Source: Sinorhizobium meliloti (GTDB lineage: Bacteria > Pseudomonadota > Alphaproteobacteria > Rhizobiales > Rhizobiaceae). From it: 64,000 nucleotides of DNA. Location of the stretch: contig NZ_CP141212.1 of NCBI RefSeq assembly GCF_035610345.1, positions 253,976-317,975 of the forward strand. The letters are read 5' to 3'. Numbering within the stretch: position 1 is the stretch's first letter; each line of letters opens with the position of its first letter. This document shows, piece by piece, positions 37,431-47,439 of this stretch. A program made the position numbers and the translations under genes. The notes under the pieces were generated by a model. The model was given only the letters and a program-made list of their open reading frames with translations, did not search any database and was not told where the DNA came from.

Positions 37431-38378
37431 ATGGCAGGAATCGTCAATGTCGGGGTCCAGATGGACCATGTTTCGGGCATCACCATTGCGGGCGATTCGA
37501 CCTTCGCGATGAGCCTGGAGGCGCAGGCCCGAGGCTACCGCCTGTTCCACTACACGCCCGAAAAGCTGTCGCTCCGGGACGGTAGGGTCTATGCGACCGC
37601 GCAGCAGATGCGGTTGCGCGACGTCAAGGGCGACCACTTCACCCTCGGCGAAGAGGAGCGGATCGATCTTTCGACCATGGACGTCATCCTGCTTCGCCAG
37701 GATCCGCCATTCGACATGGCCTATATCACTTCGACGCATCTGCTCGAACGGCTGCACCCGAAGACGCTGGTCGTCAACGATCCGGCCTGGGTCAGGAACT
37801 CGCCCGAGAAGATCTTCGTGACCGAGTTTCCGGATCTGATGCCCAAGACCCTGATCACTCGCGACCCGGACGAGATCGCCCGCTTCCGCCAGGAGATGGG
37901 CGACATCATCCTGAAACCACTCTACGGCAATGGCGGCGCCGGCGTGTTCCACTCCGCCCGTGACGACCGCAATTTCTCGTCGCTCCTCGAAATGTTCGCG
38001 CAGATGTTCCGCGAGCCCTATATCGCCCAGGAATATCTGCCGGCGGTGCGCAAGGGCGACAAGCGCATCCTGCTCGTCGACGGCGAGCCGGTCGGCGCGA
38101 TCAATCGCGTTCCGGCCGAGCACGATTCGCGCTCCAACATGCATGCGGGTGGGCGCGCGGAGGCAACCGACCTGACGGCGCGCGAGCGGGAGATCTGCAA
38201 CCGCATCGGCCCGGCGCTGAAGGAACGCGGCTTCCTCTTCGTCGGCATCGACGTGATCGGCGACTACCTGACCGAGATCAACGTCACTTCGCCGACCGGC
38301 ATCCGCGAAGTGAAGAAGTTCGGCGGTGCCGATGTCGCAAGCCTGCTCTGGGACGCGATCGAGAAGAAGCGCGCCTGA
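37431..38378 (+). CDS. gshB: Glutathione synthetase
   Basis: 315 residues, close to the E. coli 316. The N-terminal [20 protein letters not shown] is typical. ATP-grasp blocks are [37 protein letters not shown] and [20 protein letters not shown]. It joins gamma-glutamylcysteine and glycine. An earlier ATG at 37398 with AAGGA adds 11 residues and is possible. gshA is not in the window. Confidence 0.95.
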   Translation: MAGIVNVGVQMDHVSGITIAGDSTFAMSLEAQARGYRLFHYTPEKLSLRDGRVYATAQQMRLRDVKGDHFTLGEEERIDLSTMDVILLRQDPPFDMAYITSTHLLERLHPKTLVVNDPAWVRNSPEKIFVTEFPDLMPKTLITRDPDEIARFRQEMGDIILKPLYGNGGAGVFHSARDDRNFSSLLEMFAQMFREPYIAQEYLPAVRKGDKRILLVDGEPVGAINRVPAEHDSRSNMHAGGRAEATDLTAREREICNRIGPALKERGFLFVGIDVIGDYLTEINVTSPTGIREVKKFGGADVASLLWDAIEKKRA

Positions 38379-38558
38379 TCTATAGGCCGCCACTTTCGCT
38401 CTTGTGTTCTGTCATTGTTCTTGTTTTCAAGCGTATTCCGTGCAAGATTTGCGGTTGCAACCGGTTTTGGTTGTGACGGCGTGTGTGGGCCGCCGTGCTT
38501 GAGCGGGATTGCGGAGGGACGATGATCCTCCGCGCTCCGCTCGAAATCAGGGGGCAGT

Positions 38559-40091
38559 ATGGTCGCGCGCGTCAGCACGGTTGCGTTTCAGGGTATCGAG
38601 GGCGTTCCGGTCGACGTCCAGGTGATGGTTGCACCCGGCAAGGTCGGCATGCAGATCGTCGGACTGCCGGACAAGGCGGTGGCCGAAAGCCGCGAGCGCG
38701 TCCAGGCGGCGCTTCATGCATCGGGACTGGCGCTTCCCGCCAAGCGGGTGACCGTCAATCTGGCGCCGGCGGACCTACCGAAAGAAGGAAGTCATTTCGA
38801 TCTCGCCATCGCGCTCGGCCTGATGGCGGCGCTCGGCGCTGTGCCTGCGGACGCGCTGTCCGGCTATGTCGTTATCGGCGAACTCAATCTCGACGGCACC
38901 ATCGCAGCCGTCGCCGGCGCGCTGCCGGCGGCGATCGGCGCGAATGCGCTCGGCAAGGGACTGATCTGCCCGGCGGAAAGCGGGCCCGAGGCGGCCTGGG
39001 CCGGATCGGAGATCGATATTCTCGCCCCGCGCAGCCTGATCGCCATCGCCAATCATTTCCGCGGCACGCAGGTGCTCTCCCGCCCCGAGCCGGCGGTTCG
39101 GGCGGCCGCCGAGGGCCTTCCCGATCTTGCCGACATCAAGGGCCAGGAAAGCGCCAAGCGGGCGCTGGAGGTCGCGGCGGCGGGCAATCACAATCTGCTG
39201 ATGGTCGGCCCGCCCGGGTCGGGCAAGTCGATGCTTGCGGCGCGGCTCCCCTCCATCCTGCCGCCGCTTTCGCCCGCCGAACTGCTCGAAGTCTCGATGA
39301 TCCATTCGATCGCCGGGCAATTGCCGGGCGGCAAGCTCTCGGACCGCCGGCCCTTCCGCGCGCCGCACCATTCCGCCACCATGGCGGCGCTGATCGGCGG
39401 CGGCTTCCGCGCGAAGCCGGGAGAGGCGTCGCTCGCCCATAACGGCGTGCTCTTTCTCGACGAGCTTCCCGAATTTGCACCACAGACGCTCGACGCTCTG
39501 CGCCAGCCGCTCGAAACCGCCACCTGCATCATCGCGCGGGCCAATCATCGCGTCACCTATCCGGCGGCGATCCAGCTCATTGCCGCCATGAACCCCTGCC
39601 GCTGCGGCATGGCCGGCGAGCCGGGCCGGAGCTGCGCCCGCGGGCCGCGCTGCATGGCCGATTATCAGGCGCGGATCTCCGGGCCGCTGATGGATCGCAT
39701 CGATATCCGCGTCGACGTCCCGGCCGTCAGCGCCGCCGACTTGATCCGCCCCGGCACATCCGAGCCGAGCGCCGCCGTCGCCCGCCGCGTCGCCCGCGCC
39801 CGCGAGCTGCAGAGAGACCGCTTCGCCGGCCTCGGTCATCCCGAGCTGACGAGCAACGCCCGCTCATCGACGACGATGATCGAAAAGATCGCCGAGCCCG
39901 ACGCCGCCGGCCTGCAGCTTCTGCGCGACGCGGCGGAGAAGATGAGATTTTCGGCGCGCGGCTACCACCGGGTGCTGAAGGTCGCCCGCACCCTCGCCGA
40001 CCTCGACGAGGCGCCGACGGTCGGCCGCATCCATCTCGCCGAAGCGATCTCCTACAGGGTGGCGGGAGAGAGACTGCCCGTCGCCGCGTAA
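38559..40091 (+). CDS. comM: ComM/YifB AAA+ Mg-chelatase-like helicase
   Basis: 510 residues. The N-terminal ChlI-type domain (FQGIEGVPVDVQVMVAPGK) is followed by Walker A GPPGSGKSMLAARL, Walker B VLFLDELPEF and the cysteine-rich MNPCRCGMAGEPGRSCARG with RCMADY. A C-terminal helical domain carries FSARGYHRVLKVARTLADL. ComM promotes branch migration in natural transformation in other bacteria; the role in rhizobia is unclear. It stands alone. Confidence 0.93.
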   Translation: MVARVSTVAFQGIEGVPVDVQVMVAPGKVGMQIVGLPDKAVAESRERVQAALHASGLALPAKRVTVNLAPADLPKEGSHFDLAIALGLMAALGAVPADALSGYVVIGELNLDGTIAAVAGALPAAIGANALGKGLICPAESGPEAAWAGSEIDILAPRSLIAIANHFRGTQVLSRPEPAVRAAAEGLPDLADIKGQESAKRALEVAAAGNHNLLMVGPPGSGKSMLAARLPSILPPLSPAELLEVSMIHSIAGQLPGGKLSDRRPFRAPHHSATMAALIGGGFRAKPGEASLAHNGVLFLDELPEFAPQTLDALRQPLETATCIIARANHRVTYPAAIQLIAAMNPCRCGMAGEPGRSCARGPRCMADYQARISGPLMDRIDIRVDVPAVSAADLIRPGTSEPSAAVARRVARARELQRDRFAGLGHPELTSNARSSTTMIEKIAEPDAAGLQLLRDAAEKMRFSARGYHRVLKVARTLADLDEAPTVGRIHLAEAISYRVAGERLPVAA

Positions 40092-40191
40092 GGGGCCGAC
40101 GTCGATGGAAAAGCCGTCACCCTATGGGCGGGAGAGGCCGGGCAAAGGGCCGAAAGTTCGATTTGATTTCATTTCGACGGAGGAGAAGGGA

Positions 40192-40265
40192 GCTGCGGGT
40201 TTGCCGCGAGTCCCTCCGCCCCGCCAGCGGGGAGAAGGTGGCCGGCAGGCCGATCAGGGGCGCTC
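40192..40265. repeat. Rhizobial CTCCGCCCCGCC...GGGGAGAAGG intergenic repeat
   Basis: CCGCGAGTCCCTCCGCCCCG with CCAGCGGGGAGAAGGTGGCC, a partial copy of the repeat also seen at 51.3, 52.4 and 57.5 kb. It lies between the convergent comM and cysK genes. Confidence 0.5.
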
Positions 40266-40281
40266 GCCGGCGCCTCCGGCG

Positions 40282-41250
40282 CTACGCTCCCAATCCCTCG
40301 AACAGCACCGTCGAAAGATACCGTTCGGCAAAGGACGGTATGATCACGACGATATTCTTGCCGGCATTTTCCCCGCGCTGTCCCACCTCTATCGCCGCCT
40401 GGAGCGCGGCACCGGCGGAGATGCCGACCGGCACGCCTTCGAGTCTCGCGACGAGCCGCGCCGCCTCTATGGCCTCGCCGGCATTTACCGTGACGACTTC
40501 GTCATAGACGCTCGTGTCGAGGATCGCCGGTGCGAAACCCGCGCCGATACCCTGGATCTTGTGCGGACCCGGGGCGCCGCCGGAAAGGATAGGGGATTCT
40601 TCGGGCTCGACGGCGATCACCTTGACCGACGGCTTGCGGGCTTTAAGCACCTGGCCGGCACCGGTGATGGTGCCGCCGGTGCCGATGCCGGACACGAGGA
40701 TGTCGACTGCGCCTTCCGTGTCGTTCCAGATCTCCTCGGCGGTCGTCGTGCGGTGGATTTCCGGATTGGCCGGGTTTTCGAACTGCTGCGGAATGATCGC
40801 GTCGGGCAGCGTCTCGGTGAGTTCCTGGGCCTTGGCGATTGCGCCCTTCATGCCCTTGGCGCCTTCCGTCAGCACCAGTTCGGCGCCGAGAAGCGTCAGC
40901 ATCTTGCGGCGCTCGACCGACATCGTCTCGGGCATGGTGAGGATCAGCCTGTAGCCCTTGGCGGCCGCGACGAAGGCGAGTGCTATGCCCGTATTGCCCG
41001 AAGTCGGCTCTACCAGCGTCGTACGGCCGGGCGTGATCTTCCCTTGCGCCTCGAGCGATTCGATCATCGCGACGCCGATGCGGTCCTTGACGGAGCCGAT
41101 CGGGTTGAAGAATTCGAGCTTGGCGAGCAGGTTCGCCTTCACGCCCTTTTCCTTGGCGAGCTTGTCCAGCCGCACGATGGGAGTGTCGCCGATCGTCTCG
41201 GTTATCGAGGAAAAGACGCGGCCGCGGCCGGGCTTGCGCGCTTCAGGCAT
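40282..41250 (-). CDS. cysK: Cysteine synthase A
   Basis: 322 residues. The PLP lysine is in [18 protein letters not shown], and the substrate loop is [20 protein letters not shown]. The phosphate-binding loop is [17 protein letters not shown]. It forms cysteine from O-acetylserine and sulfide. A perfect 17-base palindrome lies 24-40 bases before the start, suggesting dedicated regulation. Confidence 0.96.
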   Translation of the reverse strand: MPEARKPGRGRVFSSITETIGDTPIVRLDKLAKEKGVKANLLAKLEFFNPIGSVKDRIGVAMIESLEAQGKITPGRTTLVEPTSGNTGIALAFVAAAKGYRLILTMPETMSVERRKMLTLLGAELVLTEGAKGMKGAIAKAQELTETLPDAIIPQQFENPANPEIHRTTTAEEIWNDTEGAVDILVSGIGTGGTITGAGQVLKARKPSVKVIAVEPEESPILSGGAPGPHKIQGIGAGFAPAILDTSVYDEVVTVNAGEAIEAARLVARLEGVPVGISAGAALQAAIEVGQRGENAGKNIVVIIPSFAERYLSTVLFEGLGA

Positions 41251-41273
41251 AGGTTTCTCCCTTCGTTTTTAAA

Positions 41274-41290
41274 ATTGTCGCTGCGACAAT
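41274..41290. promoter_or_regulatory. Perfect 17-base palindrome upstream of cysK
   Basis: ATTGTCGCTGCGACAAT is an exact inverted repeat around one T, 24 bases before the cysK start. It is a candidate operator for a sulfur or cysteine-responsive regulator. Confidence 0.55.
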
Positions 41291-41387
41291 AGGAGCTATG
41301 CGCGCTTGCTTCCAGAGCGGGAAAGCCTCGGATCGATGAGGCTGAAGGAAAAAACCGTTGAGAAGCGGCCGGCAGGGGAATCTTTTT

Positions 41388-42005
41388 TCAGGTCGCGCGG
41401 GTCGCAATGTAGGCGGCCGTTCCGGCGAGAATGCCCGCCGCGGCCCGGTTCAGGACCTTCAGCGCCTGCGGCTCTTTCAGGAGCGAGCGGGCGCGGGCCG
41501 CAAGCAGCATATAGGGCAGCAGCACGGCAAGAAGCACGAGGAAAGTCGCGACGAGCAGCAGGCCGTAGTCACGGATCCCTATCGAGGCGAGGTCGATCAG
41601 CGTCGGAACGAGCGCCACGTAGAAAAGCATCGTCTTCGGATTGCCGAGCGTGACCGTCAGGCCCGAGAGGAAGGAGAGCGCCGCACTCGTCGACTTCCGC
41701 GCCTCGATGTTCTGCGACAGGAGCCCGGCCGTCCAGAGCTTCCAGGCGATATAGCCGAGATAGAGCGCTCCGGCGATCTTCACGACCAGAAACGCGGTCG
41801 TGAATGTCTGGGCGATGAAGGCGAGCCCGAGAACTACCGCCGTCAGATAGACCATGTCGCCGACGATGAGGCCGAGGCCCATGAAGAAGGTTTCCCGAAA
41901 GCCCGATCCCAGGGCTCGGGCAACGAGCGCCGTCACGCCCGGGCCGGGAATGATGCCGGCGATGAAGAGAGCGCCGCTATAGGCGAGAAGAGCCGCAAGT
42001 GTCAC
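41388..42005 (-). CDS. LysE/RhtB-family amino acid exporter
   Basis: 205 residues with six hydrophobic segments. It starts GTG at 42005 with AGGAGGAA five bases upstream. Family marks: ALFIAGIIPGPGVTALVARAL, SGFRETFFMGLGLIVGDMVY and FLSGLTVTLGNPKTMLFYVA. It exports amino acids or homoserine-like compounds. It is divergent from a second LysE gene. Confidence 0.9.
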   Translation of the reverse strand: MTLAALLAYSGALFIAGIIPGPGVTALVARALGSGFRETFFMGLGLIVGDMVYLTAVVLGLAFIAQTFTTAFLVVKIAGALYLGYIAWKLWTAGLLSQNIEARKSTSAALSFLSGLTVTLGNPKTMLFYVALVPTLIDLASIGIRDYGLLLVATFLVLLAVLLPYMLLAARARSLLKEPQALKVLNRAAAGILAGTAAYIATRAT

Positions 42006-42169
42006 GATCGTTCCTCCTGATAGGGGCAGGTGTACCGCAGTCTGCCGCAAAGGAAAATCCGGGTATCACCCCGCATCTACGCGCGAAAATTGATCGGGTG
42101 ACAAGAACGGCGTTGCCCTTGGCGGTAGAGCCGTACACTTTCCGGAAAAACATGGGAGACCGGCGCACC

Positions 42170-42802
42170 ATGCCCGAAATTCAGAACCTCCTGGGCTTCG
42201 CCCTGATCGCATTCGGCATGGTGCTGACGCCGGGGCCGAACATGATCTATCTGATCTCCCGCTCGATCTGCCAGGGACCGGGGGCGGGACTGATCTCGCT
42301 CGGGGGCATAGCCCTCGGCTTCGTCTGTTACATGGTGTCTGCCGCGCTCGGCATTACCGCCCTGCTTCTGGCGGTTCCCTTTGCCTATGACGCCCTTCGT
42401 TTCGCAGGTGCGCTTTACCTGCTTTACCTTGCCTGGCAGGCCGTTCGTCCCGGCGGCCGCTCGATTTTTCAAGTGCGGGACCTCCCGAAGGATCGCCCGC
42501 GCAAGCTTTTCGCAATGGGCCTCTTCACCAGCCTGCTCAATCCGAAGGTGGCCATCCTTTACGTGTCGCTGCTGCCGCAATTCATCCGCCCCGAGGCCGG
42601 CAACGTGCTCGTGCAGTCGCTCGTCTTCGGCAGCGTGCAGATCGCGATCAGCGTCAGCGTCAATGCGCTGATCGCGATGACCGCCGGAGCGGTGGCCGCC
42701 TTCCTCTCCGGTCGGCCGTCCTTCATGCTGGTGCAGCGTTGGCTCATGAGCACGGCGCTGGCGGGTCTTGCCATCAGCATGGCCTCGGAGGCCCGGCGTT
42801 AG
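42170..42802 (+). CDS. LysE/RhtB-family amino acid exporter
   Basis: 210 residues. The start MPEIQNLLGFALIAFGMVLT with the LTPGPNMIYLISRSICQGPG motif is typical, as is GLFTSLLNPKVAILYVSLLP. An in-frame ATG at 42152 is a possible alternative. It is divergent from the LysE paralogue at 41388 and convergent with the EamA gene at 42799 (4-base overlap). Confidence 0.9.
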   Translation: MPEIQNLLGFALIAFGMVLTPGPNMIYLISRSICQGPGAGLISLGGIALGFVCYMVSAALGITALLLAVPFAYDALRFAGALYLLYLAWQAVRPGGRSIFQVRDLPKDRPRKLFAMGLFTSLLNPKVAILYVSLLPQFIRPEAGNVLVQSLVFGSVQIAISVSVNALIAMTAGAVAAFLSGRPSFMLVQRWLMSTALAGLAISMASEARR

Positions 42803-43728
42803 AGGCTTCCCTCCGCCGGACGCTTGGCGGACGATGACGATGGCCGAAGGGTCCAGCCGAGATTGGTGCCCGCGGCAGCGATGAGGATCGCGACCGAGCC
42901 CGCGATCTGCACCGGCTGCAGAGCGTGTCCGAACGCGATGCGGTCAACCAGGATCGCGGCCACCGGATAGATGAAGGAAAGGGCGCCGGTCATGTGGTTC
43001 GGCAGCTTCTGTATGGCGCCGTAAAGCAGAATATACATGATGCCGGTATGAACCACGCCGACGGTCAGGAGCAGCGTCCACTGGAGCGTTCCCTGCGGCA
43101 GCGGCGCGACGAGGGCGAAGGGGGCGAGCATGGCCGCTCCGGTGATGACCTGCACCAGCGCGATCAGATGCGGCGGCGTGCCCTTGAGGAGCTTGGTAAC
43201 GAGCGCCGCGATGGCGTAGAAGAAGGCGGCGCCGAGCGACAGTGCTATCCCGGTGAGATAGTCGCTGGGCTCATAAGTGCCCGCGGGCTTGGCGAGGACG
43301 ATCGCGATCATGCCTGCGAAGGAGAGCGAGAGCCAGAGGAGTTTGCTGGCGGTGATCTTCTCTCCGATAAAGAGCGCGCCGAGCCCGAGCAGCATGAAGG
43401 GCTGCGTGTTGTAGACCATGGTCGCGATGGAGATCGAGGCGCGGGGATAGGCGGCGAAGAGCAGGAGCCAGTTCACGACGATCGCGACGCCGCCCAGAGC
43501 GGAAAGAATAATGACCTTCATCCGCAAATGTCTCAGGTCGATGAGGCCGAAGACCGCCGCAAGCGCGGCGAGCGTTGCAGCCCCGAAAACGCAACGCCAG
43601 AAGACGACGCCCGCGACGGGCTGGCCCGACATCAGAACGAACCAGCCGATCGTTCCCGAAATCAGCATCGCCGCCGTCATTTCCGCGCTTCCGCGCCGTA
43701 TGTCCTTTTCCATGGCCTTTTGCTCCAT
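42799..43728 (-). CDS. EamA (DMT superfamily) transporter
   Basis: 309 residues with about ten hydrophobic segments in two EamA repeats (SGTIGWFVLMSGQPVAGVVF; GAIQKLPNHMTGALSFIYPV). It is divergent from an Lrp-family regulator 120 bases away. Similar divergent pairs usually export the amino acid that the regulator senses. The substrate is unknown. Confidence 0.9.
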   Translation of the reverse strand: MEQKAMEKDIRRGSAEMTAAMLISGTIGWFVLMSGQPVAGVVFWRCVFGAATLAALAAVFGLIDLRHLRMKVIILSALGGVAIVVNWLLLFAAYPRASISIATMVYNTQPFMLLGLGALFIGEKITASKLLWLSLSFAGMIAIVLAKPAGTYEPSDYLTGIALSLGAAFFYAIAALVTKLLKGTPPHLIALVQVITGAAMLAPFALVAPLPQGTLQWTLLLTVGVVHTGIMYILLYGAIQKLPNHMTGALSFIYPVAAILVDRIAFGHALQPVQIAGSVAILIAAAGTNLGWTLRPSSSSAKRPAEGSL

Positions 43729-43848
43729 CCATTATGCTGCAAGAATAATGAGCCTGGTGGCGCAGGGATATGGATTTTGAGAGGAAATCATGGGAGGATA
43801 CCTAACAGATTAAGGCGATAAGGCTAAATTGACTTACGAGGGAGTTGG

Positions 43849-44286
43849 ATGCTGGACGAGCTCGACCGCCGCATTCTCGAAATTCTGGCCGCCAACGCCC
43901 GGGTGTCGTTGAAGGAACTGGCGCAGGAGGCCGGCCTTTCCTCGCCGAGCGCGGCGGAGCGGCTGCGCAAGCTCGAGGAGCGCGGCGTGCTCGATGGTTT
44001 CACCATCTCGGTCAATCCGGCGCGTCTCGGCTATCCGCTGCAGGCGATCGTCCGCATCCGGCCGATGCCGGGGATGCTGCATATCGTCGAAAGGCTGATC
44101 CAGGAAACGCCCGAATTCATCGAATGCGACAAGGTCACGGGGGACGACTGCTTCATCGCCAAGATGCTGGTGCGCGACATGGCGGAACTCGACACGATCC
44201 TCGATCGCATCGCGGAAAAGGCGCAGACGAACACGTCGATCGTCAAATCCTCGCCGGTCAAGCGGCGCCTGCCGCCGCTTATCTAG
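43849..44286 (+). CDS. Lrp/AsnC-family regulator
   Basis: 145 residues. [23 protein letters not shown] with [15 protein letters not shown]. The C-terminal RAM domain ([40 protein letters not shown]) binds amino acids and forms octamers. It is divergent from the EamA exporter and converges on dut with an 8-base overlap. Confidence 0.92.
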   Translation: MLDELDRRILEILAANARVSLKELAQEAGLSSPSAAERLRKLEERGVLDGFTISVNPARLGYPLQAIVRIRPMPGMLHIVERLIQETPEFIECDKVTGDDCFIAKMLVRDMAELDTILDRIAEKAQTNTSIVKSSPVKRRLPPLI

Positions 44287-44767
44287 TTCCGGTCGAGCCG
44301 AAGCCGCCGGCCCCGCGCGTCGTCGCCGTGGGGCCATCTGCCTCGCGGATCGCCAGCTGGGTCACCGGGGCGATCACGATCTGGGCGATACGCATGCCGC
44401 GCTCGACCGCGAAATCCTCCGCACCGAGATTGACGAGCAGCACCTTCACCTCTCCGCGATAGTCGCTGTCGACGGTGCCCGGCGTGTTGAGGCAGGTGAT
44501 GCCGTGCTTGAAGGCCAGCCCGGAACGTGGCCGGATCTGTCCTTCATGACCGGCGGGGATCTCGAAGATAAAACCCGTCGGGACCAATGCGCGCTCTCCC
44601 GGCCGGATCGTCATCGGGTCCTCGGCCGGCACGGCCGCGCGGAGGTCCATGCCGGCGGCACCCGCGGTCTCGTAGGCCGGCAGGTCGAGGCCCTCGCCAT
44701 GAGGCAGGCGGACGAGGGTGAGGCCGGGGGTCGGGGCAGGTCGATTTTCGGGCGTGTGCATGGTCAT
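44279..44767 (-). CDS. dut: dUTPase
   Basis: 162 residues. All five trimeric dUTPase motifs are visible: [42 protein letters not shown] and [10 protein letters not shown]. It hydrolyses dUTP to dUMP, keeping uracil out of DNA. The start is ATG 44767 or 44761. It is divergent from prfC, with about 90 bases between. Confidence 0.95.
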   Translation of the reverse strand: MTMHTPENRPAPTPGLTLVRLPHGEGLDLPAYETAGAAGMDLRAAVPAEDPMTIRPGERALVPTGFIFEIPAGHEGQIRPRSGLAFKHGITCLNTPGTVDSDYRGEVKVLLVNLGAEDFAVERGMRIAQIVIAPVTQLAIREADGPTATTRGAGGFGSTGTR

Positions 44768-44859
44768 TCCGTCATAAGCACGGCCGGGCTTGCCGCAGTC
44801 AATTGCATATTGGCCCCCGAGCCTGTAAAGGACGCCGCAACTCACAGGATACTCAGATC

Positions 44860-46443
44860 ATGGCCGAAAGCATTGCCGAGGCGGTCTCCCGCCGCCGCAC
44901 ATTTGCGATCATTTCGCACCCGGACGCCGGTAAGACGACGCTCACCGAGAAGCTTCTGCTCTTCGGCGGCGCGATCCAGCTCGCCGGTGAGGTCAAGGCC
45001 AAGAAGGACCGCATCCAGACCCGCTCGGACTGGATGAAGATCGAGCGCGAGCGCGGCATCTCCGTCGTCACCTCGGTGATGACCTTCGAATATAACGATA
45101 CTGTTTTCAACCTGCTCGATACGCCCGGTCACGAGGACTTTGCCGACGACACCTACCGCACGCTGACGGCGGTCGATGCGGCTGTCATGGTGATCGACGC
45201 GGCAAAGGGTATCGAGCCGCGCACGCTCAAGCTCTTCGAGGTCTGCCGCCTGCGCGATATCCCGATCATCACCTTCGTCAACAAGATGGACCGCGAAAGC
45301 CGCGATCCGTTCGAAATCCTCGACGAGGTCGAGCAGAAGCTGGCGCTCGACTGCGCGCCGGTCACCTGGCCGATCGGCCGCTCCAAGACCTTCTGCGGCA
45401 CCTATCATCTTGCCACCGACGAGGTGCGCGGCGCCGACACGCAGGAGCGGCTGACAAAGGTCAACGATCCGGAAATGGCGTCGCACCGTCTGCCCGAGAA
45501 CGAACGCGACACGTTCATCGAAGAAGCGTCGCTGGCGATCGAGGCCTGCAAGCCCTTCGACCGTAAGGCTTTCCTCGAAGGGCACCTCACGCCGGTGTAC
45601 TTCGGCTCGGCGCTCAGGAACTTCGGCGTGCGCGACCTGATCAATGGGCTCGCCGACTTCGCGCCGCCGCCGCGGGCCCAGGTTGCCGACATCCGCACCG
45701 TCGAGGCGACGGACGACAGAATGACCGCCTTCGTCTTCAAGATCCAGGCGAACATGGACCCGAACCACCGCGACCGCATCGCCTTCGTCCGCGTCTGCTC
45801 GGGCAAGCTCGAGCGCGGCATGAAGGCGCGGCTTTCGCGCACCGGCAAGCAGATGGGGCTGACGGCGCCGCAGTTCTTCTTCGCCTCGCAGCGCCAGCTC
45901 GCCGATACGGCTTTCGCCGGCGACGTCGTCGGCATCCCGAACCACGGCACGCTCAGGATCGGCGATACGCTGACCGAGGGCGAGCCGCTCGTCTTCCAGG
46001 GCGTGCCGAACTTCGCACCGGAAATTCTCCGCCGCGTCCGGCTGGAAGATGCGATGAAGGCGAAGAAGCTGAAAGAGGCGCTGCAGCAGATGGCGGAAGA
46101 GGGCGTCGTGCAGCTCTTTTCTCCGGACGACGGCGCGCCTGCGATCGTCGGCGTCGTCGGAGCGCTCCAGCTTGACGTGCTCAAGGAACGCCTGCAGGCG
46201 GAATACAGTCTGCCGGTCTCCTTCGAGATGTCCCGCTTCTCCATCTGCCGCTGGATCTCCGCCGAGAACCCGGCCGAACTCGAAAAGTTCATCGCGACCC
46301 ACCGCGGCGACATTGCGCGGGACCTTGACGGGGACCCGGTGTACCTGGCGCAGGACGGGTTCTCGCTGCGCTACGAATCGGAGCGCTATCCGGCGGTCAA
46401 GATGGTGGCGATCAAGGAGTATCACGTCGCCAAGGCGGCGTGA
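44860..46443 (+). CDS. prfC: Peptide chain release factor 3
   Basis: 527 residues, usual size. GTPase motifs: P-loop SHPDAGKTTLTEKLL, switch II DTPGHEDFADDTYR and NKMDRESRDP. It removes RF1 and RF2 from the ribosome after peptide release. It starts MAESIAEAVSRRRTFAIISH; the upstream extension is rejected. Confidence 0.96.
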   Translation: MAESIAEAVSRRRTFAIISHPDAGKTTLTEKLLLFGGAIQLAGEVKAKKDRIQTRSDWMKIERERGISVVTSVMTFEYNDTVFNLLDTPGHEDFADDTYRTLTAVDAAVMVIDAAKGIEPRTLKLFEVCRLRDIPIITFVNKMDRESRDPFEILDEVEQKLALDCAPVTWPIGRSKTFCGTYHLATDEVRGADTQERLTKVNDPEMASHRLPENERDTFIEEASLAIEACKPFDRKAFLEGHLTPVYFGSALRNFGVRDLINGLADFAPPPRAQVADIRTVEATDDRMTAFVFKIQANMDPNHRDRIAFVRVCSGKLERGMKARLSRTGKQMGLTAPQFFFASQRQLADTAFAGDVVGIPNHGTLRIGDTLTEGEPLVFQGVPNFAPEILRRVRLEDAMKAKKLKEALQQMAEEGVVQLFSPDDGAPAIVGVVGALQLDVLKERLQAEYSLPVSFEMSRFSICRWISAENPAELEKFIATHRGDIARDLDGDPVYLAQDGFSLRYESERYPAVKMVAIKEYHVAKAA

Positions 46444-46464
46444 TCGCGCCTGCGCCGGATTCCC

Positions 46465-47355
46465 CTAGCCGGCCCGCTCCGGACCGGCCCTGCGAAGACC
46501 GAGGCTCAGCACGGCGATCAGCACGCATGCCATGCCGATCATCTGATTGGCGGTGATCGTCTCGCCGAGAACGGCAGCGGCGAGGAGCAGCGCGGAAACC
46601 GGTGCCAAGGCGGTGAAGACCGAGGCCTCGGTGCCGCTCACCTTCTGAAGTCCCGCATACCAGAGCACGAAGCCCCCGACCGTCGGCACGAGCGCGTAAT
46701 AGGCGACCGCCGCGAGCGCCGGCGCGCCTGTCGCACCCATCGAAGGAAGCTCTGCAAGCACGAACGGGAGCGCAATGGCACCACCGAAGCCCGTCATCAG
46801 CGCCGACAGGCCAAGCGGCGGAATCGCGACGCTGACGCGCTTGTTGAGCAGGATGAACAGGCCTTCGCAGATGACCGCGCCGAAGATCAGCGCGCTGCCG
46901 GCGAGCGAATGCGCGGCGTTTGCATCCGGCCGGAAGACGATCGCGAGAACGCCGGCCGCCGCCAGGCAAACGGCCGCGAACACGGAGCGATGCGGACGCT
47001 CGCCGAGAACCATGATGGCGATTGCGGCGGAGACGACGGGGAGCGTCCCGATGATGACGCCGGCATCGGCCGCAGAGGTGAGCTTCAGGCCGGAAATGAG
47101 CAGAGTCGTGTAGCCGACGCTGCCGGCGCCTGCCTGAAACAGGAGGATGAGCCAATCGCTCTTCGGCAGCTTGGGCCAGGACGCCCCGGTCGCGCGCATC
47201 AGGCCCAGGAAAAGAGGGAAGGCGATGGCAAAACGCAGCGCCGTTGCCGTGAACGGCGGCAGGCCGGCGGCGATGATCTTGCTCGCGATCACGGTGCTGC
47301 CGACGAGCACCATGGCGAGCGACAAAAAAACATATCCCTGAACCTGCTTCGACAT
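46465..47355 (-). CDS. EamA (DMT superfamily) transporter
   Basis: 296 residues with about ten hydrophobic segments, start MSKQVQGYVFLSLAMVLVGS. The two EamA repeats are seen, the second around GGFVLWYAGLQKVSGTEASV. It converges on prfC. The AraC gene lies 84 bases downstream on the opposite side of its start and is transcribed in the same direction, toward it. Confidence 0.88.
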   Translation of the reverse strand: MSKQVQGYVFLSLAMVLVGSTVIASKIIAAGLPPFTATALRFAIAFPLFLGLMRATGASWPKLPKSDWLILLFQAGAGSVGYTTLLISGLKLTSAADAGVIIGTLPVVSAAIAIMVLGERPHRSVFAAVCLAAAGVLAIVFRPDANAAHSLAGSALIFGAVICEGLFILLNKRVSVAIPPLGLSALMTGFGGAIALPFVLAELPSMGATGAPALAAVAYYALVPTVGGFVLWYAGLQKVSGTEASVFTALAPVSALLLAAAVLGETITANQMIGMACVLIAVLSLGLRRAGPERAG

Positions 47356-47439
47356 TCTGCCACCGTTCCCGATTGATGATGGGGGCAGAAAGACCGATCG
47401 GCAGCGCACGGTCTTGTACGAAATTGCAAGGCGGCGAAA

